From: Siphonodentalium dalli
Taxonomy: Eukaryota; Mollusca; Scaphopoda; Gadilida; Siphonodentaliidae
Direction: 5' to 3'
Assembly (NCBI GenBank): GCA_032622095.1
Contig: CP136066.1
Span: 113,419,319-113,483,318, forward strand
Length of the DNA: 64,000 bases
Shown here: positions 55,351-64,000 of the stretch, piece after piece
Numbering within the stretch: the stretch's first letter is position 1
Layout: each line of letters begins with the position of its first letter
Position numbers and translations under genes: made by a program
The notes under the pieces: model-generated
Told to the model about the DNA's origin: nothing
Databases searched by the model: none
What the model saw: only the letters and a program-made list of their open reading frames with translations

Positions 55351-55915
55351 TACAGAAATTATACATATACAACAATAAGAAACTAATACTACAATTATCT
55401 TTAGACTGATTAATCTGCTTAGGCACATTATATACGTATTATATACCAGAAATTAATTAGATCCGACCAATATATATTATGATCCTATAATAATATAGTT
55501 TTTTTGTGGCCAGATATTGACTTTTGATTTGACTGTTGTGAAAGTTATTTTTTTTCAGCTTAGCAAAAACATCTCATGGTCGCCTATAAACAGCGTGGAT
55601 ATCCATGCATGCTTCTGTCATCCCAAACTTTAAGTGGTAGTATAGGCCCAAATGCATAGATAAGACAACGAGCGTTCTCACGCATGAGCCTTTATGGTTG
55701 ATTTAACTCTATACAAATAGAATTCAATTTTGTGTTCGTTTGTTTGTCCGGCTATGGACGACCAAACGGCTTGACCCTCGGAGCTGAAATGTTGTACACA
55801 TTGGTCAGATGACACTGAGAACGCACAGACGGACACATGCTTGGTCGGACGGACGCATGGTATCCAGTACACATATACACATCGAGTGGGGTATATTAAT
55901 ATAGCCTGAGTTTCG
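55351..55915. other. non-coding
   Basis: AT-rich. A degenerate GACGACCAAACGGCTTGACC block near 55,757 recalls the family B leader (ATCGAAAACGGCTGCACC) but is too diverged to assign. Confidence 0.35.
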
Positions 55916-56250
55916 TTGTGGAAAATAACGGTTGCATGGGTCCACGTCGGTCGTATATCTCTTCAAGACTGTTGGTCGAGTTGACATGGCTTAATAAATT
56001 GGTTTGTCGCGACTCTTCGCAGTGTTTCAGATTAAGTTTCTGTTATTGTTTGTCTGATGTTTGCAGTTCTGTTATCTATTTAGTCATGTACTATGCTTCT
56101 GGCGTCTCGTGTTTCATTGAATATCGTCTTGATGCTTGAATGATTGAATCTGGTACTATTCACGCCTGTCTCATCGTGGGGAGGTACCGAGGGGTTGCCA
56201 TGTGCTAAACGGACCGCCGCTTCAATGCAGTTATTAACCGTGTCGCCCAA
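55916..56250 (+). mobile_element. jockey-type 5' UTR fragment, second copy
   Basis: Aligns in order with about 560-880: TTGGTCGAGTTGAC, CAGTGTTTCAGATTAAG, GTTTGTCTGATGTTTGCAG, ATTCACGCCT, ACCGAGGGGTTGC/ACCGGCAGGCTGC, GCTTCA. No gag-like code follows. Confidence 0.45.
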
Positions 56251-59200
56251 TTAACTCAATCAATCAGAGGTCGAAACTACTGACCTGGTATGAGGCTATA
56301 CCATGTCAATAAACCTGAAGTCTGTATGCATACCAATGCATACCATGCGAGTAACCGTCATCTTGAAACGGTGCTGTATTTTGTGCGCTTCGATTCAGTT
56401 AATTCTATAAAGACATGCAAATCTATAAACTGTGCATGGCTATTAACTACACATGCACGCTTCTTATTGAAACACACGCAGTACCCAATTAGGTTTCGAT
56501 CATTTCAAGTTTAAGAATACAATAGCTCATTGTTATATTCTCATCCAATGTGTGGCCTCGATGAAGTGGTTCAAAGTAATTTGGAAGTATGTATGCTAGT
56601 AAAAGGAGTGACAAACGGCAAAAGACGGAGGTTTGATCCACTTCATCAGTGGTGGTTTGCTGTCGTCCACCTTTGTGTATTTCAATTTTTATCACTATAT
56701 TATTAAAAAGGCACGTTAATTAAACAGAGTCCATCCGAAAACTAGTGTCTCTTAATTGATCTTATTATCCAATTGGCCGAGTTCATAAATGTTCATAAAT
56801 AAGTCTTTTGTGACTCTATAACATTTGTGTTGCTTGAGTTTGATAACAAATAGTGTTTCCCCATTAGTCACACATATACACATTTGCTTCGCTACACGTT
56901 ACAATATTATTTCTCACTATCTGTTTCTTTTCTTTGTCGTGATGTGGCATAGCGGCTGGAGCGATGTTAAATCCCAAATCACTGACCGGACCTGCCCTAG
57001 CTGTCTGAACACAGAAAGGGATGTACTACCATGGAGCGAATACGTCTCTGCATCCATGGTGATCGAGAAAGTTTCGATGAATAAGTTTGACTGTTCAACT
57101 ATGGAGGCGTTTTCATCCACGAAGGCAACATAGTTATCAATTTCGTCACAAGCAAATGCTAGAGTTGTAATTCAATCTCTGTAAGACACTATCAGTACAC
57201 AGCATTGGTTGTAGTAATTAATATAGCAATCAAACTGTTATAAACGTATGATTTATTCATCCAGTTCCTCGTGTATTTATATTTATGTACGGCATACGAC
57301 AATTATAGTCAGGAGGCAGCCAGCCTAAAGTTGTTTGCTAAACATTTTAGATAAATATGCCCTTGATGGTAGATTTCAGAGCCCAGTGACGAAACAATCC
57401 TTGTTGTAGTTGTACTGATATGCAGGGTTTCTGTAAATATTAACGATAGCTATGGTCGTCGTCAATTGATTGTCTACCTGATGAACGACCGCTGTTACAC
57501 TGGCGACTGAGCCGAACCCATTATAAACCACCTAGTTAATAAAATAAACTTGCATGGTGATTATGACTGCATATGTTTCGAATTATGGTGTAAAATATAT
57601 ACTTATATGTGCTCGAACTTACAACACTAATTATCAACCTATTTAGAGCATTATGTCGGACTTTTAGAACTCGTTTGAGACAAATTAAACACTGGTTACA
57701 AAGTAGATGAGTTGAGCTATAGTTGTGATGTATATTTGCATGCGAGAAAGCTACTCTGGTCTTGTTAGCTATATAGATTTTTCAGTAACGTTCGGTAATG
57801 TTTACTTGTAGCTGTCATATATCATATAACTATCTGAAATTGTCTCACCTTAATATGCATAATTGTAGTTTTTATTTATCTACTATTAAAACGGCGTCAC
57901 TGAAATGTGAACTTTACGAATTCTAGCTATAATGGTGTTGGCGCTACCTTAAACCATTGGCGTTTTGAAGCCTTAACCATAGGCCTATCATAATCTCTAA
58001 TGTTCGTTTTTGTAACATTCCATCAAAGATTCAAATACTTATATACCGATTTTGTCTACCCCCCCCCCCCCCAATAAAAAACAATAATTAAAAAAATCAG
58101 TGGCTTCCGCCCGTCTGTCTGTCCATCTGTCCAAAGTTCGGTCAGATCATTTCTGGCTGAGTTGTGCCCCTTATCGACTTGGAATTTGTCGATTATTATT
58201 CTTGTATCTAATCAAACATGTTAACAGTTTGATTCAATGATACCAGAATCAAATTTTTCATTTCTAAACAGCCACCGGTCAAATAAAGCCAGATGGTTCG
58301 AGGGACGTGTGACCTAGTAGCCTTTTATAATGCGACAGAAAGACTGATTTAAATAATATAGAAGCCATCTATAAAGAGTGTTTGTGGTTATCTATAATAA
58401 TTAAGAGCGTTTTGTCCCAATTCAACTTGTGATTCTGGGTGATTCATGTTGATTGATGTGCAAACTTTAAAGCCATGTTAACCGCAAAACCGATGTTCCT
58501 AATCGAGTGGTTTATATAGACGCCACGCTCGTGCCATTTGGGCAGGGATTAGCACTAAAATTGATAAATATATTTTCAACGCCGATTTCCACCATGATAC
58601 GAGGAATCTAATGGTGTGGATTAAAGAAACCAAAGTGGCTCTATTCGAGTCAGGGACGGGGAAGAAAAGGGGCACCAAACGCGAAAAATAATTATCGCCC
58701 ATTTTATCCAAACTATAAATATCACAAGGCAATTAAACTAATCAACTATCTCAATACCTTATCGCTGATACTTCAGAAAACCTCATATCGAACAGATTAG
58801 TTTTTAGAGATTTTCACAACCTCGAAAAATGGTGACCGAAGTCATTTGAACACTTATATCTGCTCAACAGTCATATTTATATGGGGACGGGCATCACGGG
58901 GTTCATATTGAGCTAGCAAAACTTGATATATATATTTATCATATGACTCAATCATTATTTACGTTGGAAAGTATGTCATAAATCAATTTCATATGAACTA
59001 CTAGTTCATATCACCTTCCGATAATTTGATTGGTTTGTTGACAAAAAGTGTGTTCTGATTGGCTGAATGGCAGCCTGGGCCGAGCCGCATCTCTAACTAA
59101 ATGCAGGTCAAATTCGTGCGCGTCAATCAACGTGATGCCGAAATTCTCGTAATTATAATCTTGAAATATATAGTTTTGGACATTGTTATACGATAAATAG

Positions 59201-59552
59201 AATATGTAATTCGTATTTATCTAATAAACATACGATATAATGTCACAAACTGAGAACAGAATAGCGCACTATATCTTCGCGTGCATATTATTTCTGCTAG
59301 TTCACCAGGTGAAATTGGGCTTCCGGTGCAATGAAGTGACGTCACATTAACCTTTTGCTGCCGATGTCATATAGCTATTTAGTGATTTGTGTGCGTTTTG
59401 GACATCATAATCATTTTATAGGTGTCATATGATAAATAGAATATGTAATTCGTGTTTCTCTCATATGATATTTATGAAACTCGTCACGAATTTTCAGTAT
59501 TCTTAGACTCGTTTCATAAAAATCATATGGGAGAAACACTCATTTCATATTA
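56251..59552. other. long non-coding stretch
   Basis: Contents: a poly-C tract at 58,061-58,072; an AGAGCGTTTT motif at 58,404; and a block (about 58,596-58,665: GAGGAATCTAATGGTGTGG...CAAAGTGGC...GAGTCAGGG) that recurs at 60,640-60,705. ORFs at 56,825-57,133 (+) and 56,917-57,120 (-) overlap in opposite strands and are not supported. Confidence 0.4.
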
Positions 59553-60537
59553 TCTCTCTCTCTATTTTGGAAGATCTGTATGTGTGTGTGTGTCTGTCTG
59601 TCTGTCTGTCTGTAATCGATGGACTCGAAAACGACCGAGCCGATTTCGATGAAACTTGGTATGTGGGGATATTTTCGGCCGGGGAGTGACATAGGCCTAT
59701 TAATTTGTCCGTGCGACGTGACCTTGAAATCGGGTAATTTCATGGTCAAACGCCCGAATATCACGGGATTTCGATGAAACTTGGTATGTGGGGATACCTT
59801 CGGCCGGGGAGTGGCATAAACCTATTAATTTGCCCGTGCGACGTGACATTGACCTTGAAATCGGGTCATTTCAAGGTCAAATGCCCGAATATCACGGGAT
59901 TTCAATGAAACTTGGTATGTGTGGGTACTTTCGGCCGGGGAGTCTCATAAGCATATTCATTTGCTCGTGCGACGTGACATTGACCTTGAAATCGGGTCAA
60001 TTCAAGGTCAAATCGCGAATTTTGATGGGATTTTGACGAAATTTGATACGTGGGGTTACTTTTGTCCACTGAGTGTTTTTGGCGGGTCGATTCGTGACCC
60101 CGACCTGACCTTGACCTTAAAAATGATCAATTCGAGGTCAAATCGGGTAAAACCGGATGGATTTCGACGGGCACGTTTGTACTTTTGTCCGGGCAGTGTT
60201 TTGGACTGGTCAAATCGTGACCCCACTTGACCTTGACCTTCAAAATGGACAAATCAAGGTCAAAGCCCGGACGAAGTCGGGTCATACATAGGGTTACTTT
60301 TGTCCACTGAGTGTTTTGGACGGATCAAATCGTGACCCAGACCTGACCTTGACCTTCAAAATTATCAATTCAAGGTCAAATCGGGTAAAACCGGATGGAT
60401 TTCGACGGGCACGTTTGTCGGGTACTTTTGTCCGGGCAGTGTTTTGGACTGGTCAAATCGTGACCCTAATTGACTTTGACCTTCAAAATGGACAATTGAA
60501 GGTCAAAGCCCGGACGAAGTCGGGTCACCTTCTAGTA
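59553..60537 (+). mobile_element. Helitron-like family A element (complete ends)
   Basis: The 5' end TCTCTCTCTCTATTTTGG follows an A. TGTCTG microsatellite and ACTCGAAAACGACCGAGCC follow. The 3' end is CCCGGACGAAGTCGGG then TCACCTTCTAG at 60,537, followed by T. A second, internal CCCGGACGAAGTCGGGTCA at about 60,267-60,285 shows the 3' part was duplicated. No coding capacity. Confidence 0.75.
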
Positions 60538-60589
60538 TATATATATATATATATGGGGGTGGCGAGCTAAGGATGCTATAATTGATAAA

Positions 60590-60705
60590 CCGTGTTGGTT
60601 CCGAAATTTCCTCGAAATTTATATTAGGCATTTACATGATATAAGGAATCTACTGGTGTGATCTGAAAATGCCAACGTGGCACCCTCTGAGTTAGGGGTG
60701 GCTCG
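60590..60705 (+). repeat. short dispersed block shared with about 58,560-58,670
   Basis: TTTACATGATATAAGGAATC, ACTGGTGTG, AACGTGGCACC and GAGTTAGGGGTGG correspond in order to blocks at 58,590-58,665. Identity roughly 70-75% by eye. Confidence 0.45.
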
Positions 60706-60969
60706 CGACATAAAATTAATAAAAAAATATCCAATATAAATTGTATTCATGTAAATGTTAAGTAAATTTGTAAAGACAAAATGAGTGTAAATTCAGTGAA
60801 ACAACTTATTTGGGCGTAACATTTATGAGAATGATCACTTTGAGCAAGAGTATATATCCTCTATTCCCATCAAATATCCCCAGCACGTACATGGTTCCAC
60901 ATCACTTTAACCTGGGCAATGCCAATGCCGGGTCACCTTGCAATTAAGCGATGTGTACAAGCTCTTGTC

Positions 60970-61517
60970 CAGTGTTGGCGTGGGCCAAAACAAAAGCTTG
61001 TAGCCAAAAGTATAGCCATTTCCATATTTTGTTTAGCCAAATGAAAACATTTTGAGCCAACTTTTCCCCAGGATATAGAGTCGACAATTAATAACACAGA
61101 TTTTGTACTTATTTTAAATATTTTCTCTGTTACTATAAATGGTTCAACATCACTAAAATCGGAAATAGAACATTTAAACAACTTGCATAATGCATATAGC
61201 GCATTTATTTAGGATGTCGCATATGTAGTTTGCAACACACATAAACTAATACGATGCAGTTGATCGTAAATACCCCTGGCTTTTGCACAATCATCCCCGT
61301 AAAACACAATCAGCAAGCTTGTATAACTGTCGACTATATATTGGACACGACCCTCAAACGATAGCCAGAAAACCGCGGGTGACCGTCTTTTGTGCAACTG
61401 CAAACAAAGGGGGATACCTTTAGCCACCTTTTTTCGTCATTTGACAAGTTATATTTGCCATTTCTATTTATTTTTCGTATTTTGGCTAAAAATGATTAAT
61501 GACATGCGCCAACACTG
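60970..61517. mobile_element. hAT-type MITE with perfect 8-bp TSD
   Basis: Terminal inverted repeat CAGTGTTGGCG at 60,970 and CGCCAACACTG ending 61,517, flanked by the exact 8-bp duplication CTCTTGTC (60,962-60,969 and 61,518-61,525). CAGnG ends and an 8-bp TSD are diagnostic of the hAT superfamily. Subterminal TAGCCAAAA/TTTTGGCTA words occur on both sides. The 548-bp body encodes no transposase. Confidence 0.9.
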
Positions 61518-61785
61518 CTCTTGTCGTGTTCCGTCTACAGAGCTTGGGATATGGACCTCGTTTTGAGATTTGCATTCAGTTCACATCGGCGGCGAATGAG
61601 AAATGTGTCCATCATTGATGGATAATGAGCCAGAATCCATTTGGAGAGCTTACTTCAGACATAGAGGCTGTCCGTCACTTACTGGGAACCGCGTGAGCTG
61701 AGGTGTCCGTTGCCTCTACAGTAATCTCACTAATGGGATCAACTAGTACACCTGTCTACATCAACTAAAATCCGTTCTGCACAGT

Positions 61786-62253
61786 AAATTAGATCTCCAT
61801 CCATTTGGGCAAAGACGAGGTGCTGCTGCACCTGTCATTTGAGGGCATTTAAGATAAATGACGGTTTGGAATCCCAGATTATATCTAGTAATACTCGTTT
61901 GTGTCACATTCCGAATCGTTTCCAAATGAGTCGATAAATACGAGAAATACTTTGATATGGACTTTATTTGTTGCGGAAAAACTCATTCGAGTCGCATATC
62001 TTTGAAAATATATGATACTAGCAGCTAGATCATGCCACGAATCTCTACTCTGGCTAACGCCAGTAAAGATCATATTCCACCAGTACAAAACTTTGGAACT
62101 TTTTGAAGTTTTGACAGGGAACCTTATAAAGTCGAAACAATAACGCGGGGAACATATCTCTTAGTTCCTTAATAATGTACTTCGCTGTAGGTGAATGTCC
62201 CAACTCAAAGTTGCATGTATTTCTATGACTTTTGTGAGCCGATATCGCTATAT
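61786..62253 (+). repeat. 470-bp duplicated segment, copy 1
   Basis: From AAATTAGATCTCCATCCATT to GATATCGCTATA, nearly identical to 62,774-63,237 (offset 988 bp). Confidence 0.95.
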
Positions 62254-62773
62254 ATGTCTTTATTGCCTCCTTCTAAGGAGAGATTGAATATATTACAATA
62301 ATATACACAGACGACAGAATAAATAGTGATGTGGGTTTTGGGAAAAAATAACAGGAATATTGAATGTGATGGAAGCTCAGAATGCTTTGTGATTGGTATG
62401 TCGAAATGAGTGATAACTTGACTAAACGACAAATTTTCAAGTGTGGAAAACTTTCCAGAAATGGTAAATGTAATCTATGTTGTTTGGAAGATCAGGTAAG
62501 CACCAATTGAACTTTTGCGTTATACCTGTATACGATGTTATGCAAAGGCGAGGCATTCTGAGCTTTAAAGCATATATAAAAAAAACAATATATTGCTACG
62601 CTATCAGTATCTCACACGCGTATGGTCGGAGTTGTATTTTATAAGTCATCTCCTATTAGATCCTCTCATCGACCTGGTCATTACCAGAAGGAATGAAGCA
62701 GATGTGTCAAGTATCTGCTCGCGACAGTGTTCTACATGCCAGGTGATGCGTGGATCCTCAGAACCAAGAGTAC
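62254..62773. other. non-coding spacer between duplicated segments
   Basis: No gene recognised; the only long ORF (from 62,593) runs into the next duplicated copy. Confidence 0.4.
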
Positions 62774-63237
62774 AAATTAGATCTCCATCCATTCGGGCAA
62801 AGACGAGGTGCTGCTGTACCTGTCATTTGAGGGCATTTAAGTTAAATGACGGTTTGGAATCCCAGATTATATCTAGTAATACTCGTTTGTGTCACATTCC
62901 GAATCGTTTCCAAATTAGTCGATAAATACGAGAAATACTTTGATATGGACTTTATTTGTTGCGGAAAAACTCATTCGAGTCGCATATCTTTGAAAATATA
63001 TGATACTAGCAGCTAGATCATGCCACGAATCTCTACTCTGGCTAACGCCAGTAAAGATCATATTCCACCAGTACAATCTTTGGAACTTTTTGAAGTTTTG
63101 ACAGGGAACCTTATAAAGTCGAAACAATAACGCGGGGAACATCTCTTAGTTCCTTAATAATGTACTTCGCTGTAGGTGAATGTCCCAACTCAAAGTTGCA
63201 TGTATTTCTATGACTTTTGTGAGCCGATATCGCTATA
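62774..63237 (+). repeat. 470-bp duplicated segment, copy 2
   Basis: Same as copy 1 with a few substitutions and small deletions (for example ATAT missing near 63,141). Confidence 0.95.
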
Positions 63238-63515
63238 AACACTGAATTAATTACCCAGGATAAATTCCATAATTGTAAGCGATGCAAAGCAATATCGCTC
63301 ACAAATTCACTTAAATCGTGAAATTTCGAATTGTTACTTTCGCCTACAGTGAAGTACATTATTAAGAACAGATAATAACTAAGAAATATATTCGCCGCGT
63401 TATTTTTTCGACTTTATAAGGTTCCCTGTCGAAACTTCCAAGGTTTTGTACTGGTGGAATATGATCTTTACGGGCGTTAGCCAGAGTAGTGATTTATGGC
63501 ATGCTCTAGTTAGCA
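63238..63515 (-). repeat. inverted arm of the duplicated segment
   Basis: Reverse complement of the right part of the duplicated unit (GCCAGAGTAG, GATCATATTCCACCAGTACA, GGGAACCTTATAAAGTCGAA, AATAATGTACTTC), at lower identity than the two direct copies share. It makes copy 2 one arm of a fold-back structure centred near 63,260. Confidence 0.75.
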
Positions 63516-63808
63516 GCGTGACCCAGTGACCCAGATTAAATTGATGTGGAACACTCCGCTGGGGAATTTTTTTATGGAAATGGAGAACACCCCTGCTCAA
63601 ATTAGTTTATATAAAGTTTATATCCAAAATGGGCATTACAAAATGTCATACTTATATATGGATTATAAACAGTGACCCGCGGTTGTGTGGATTTTTATGC
63701 AGCCTTGTGTACGGAATTTGTTTTGCAGACTCCCCTCCAGCATGATTTGGTGAAATTCAAAAAAGTGCGAAATACTCTAAATAACATGAAACAATGAACA
63801 ACCACTGC
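63516..63808. other. non-coding
   Basis: Nothing recognised. Confidence 0.35.
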
Positions 63809-63892
63809 AAAACACTGTCCGGGAACACCCATCGTCAAAACACTGTCCGGGAACACCCATCGTCAAAACACTGTCCGGGAACACCCATCGTC
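63809..63892 (+). repeat. 28-bp tandem repeat, three copies
   Basis: AAAACACTGTCCGGGAACAC followed by CCATCGTC repeats three times without a mismatch. No spacers, so not CRISPR-like. Confidence 0.95.
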
Positions 63893-64000
63893 AAAATAGT
63901 TTTGGCACTGCATACTGATAAATAAAATTATGCAAACCAAGCAAAAGACGTTATCTCCCACTTATCTTATTTGACGACCACACCAAAGCGTCCACACTCA

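Noticed and set aside
63809-63892. CRISPR-like direct repeat
   Set aside because: Three 28-bp units directly abut with no spacers, and the sequence is eukaryotic.

Overview
The window looks like nuclear DNA of a repeat-rich animal, most likely a marine invertebrate and perhaps mollusc-like. The evidence is AT-rich DNA with spliceosomal signals, jockey-type non-LTR retrotransposon relics, a FLYWCH/MULE transposase relic with an intron, hAT and TTAA-flanked MITEs, microsatellite-bearing Helitron-like elements, and tandem units of about 160-180 bp inside transposons. There is no operon layout and no complete housekeeping gene, so the taxonomic guess is only an inference. Most of the 64 kb is mobile DNA in various states of decay.

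Layout. 0.5-1.7 kb: 5' UTR-like segment and broken ORF1 (gag) of a jockey-type element. 2.9-4.1 kb: a TIR element with GGACCG arrays. 5.3-6.0 kb: a dispersed repeat of about 180-bp units, with an inverted relative at 52.8-53.4 kb. 6.9-9.84 kb: a 5'-truncated jockey pol on the minus strand with four frameshifts. 9.84-10.34 kb: an inverted repeat. 13.6-21.8 kb: three nested inverted-repeat pairs, a GGACATTT inverted array, a 1.1-kb retroposon carrying an ORF, a hairpin element and a TTAA-flanked MITE. 28.2-29.3 kb: a minisatellite of 19-bp units. 27.3, 34.0-34.5 and 35.5-36.2 kb: weak exon-like or broken coding stretches that I could not name.

39.0-50.0 kb is the most structured part. It is a head-to-tail array of Helitron-like units whose edges can be read from the sequence: 5' TC, a 3' hairpin 10-13 nt before CTAG, and insertion between A and T. 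One unit (40,347-45,617) encloses a second copy of the retroposon and a FLYWCH + MULE pseudogene. The short intron of that pseudogene holds two antisense Helitron-like copies in tandem. These elements are packed with TCAAGGTCA, the extended half-site of monomeric orphan nuclear receptors. A related element lies at 59,553-60,537. The right end has a hAT MITE with a perfect 8-bp TSD (60,970-61,517) and a duplicated fold-back repeat (61.8-63.5 kb).

The items that seem least explained by known categories are the retroposon with a single ORF and a conserved 40-nt 3' hairpin (three occurrences, one with a pairing-preserving change), the Helitron-like array with different 3' caps and enclosed cargo, and the 11-mer ACGCTCTTTAT, which recurs in several different element contexts.
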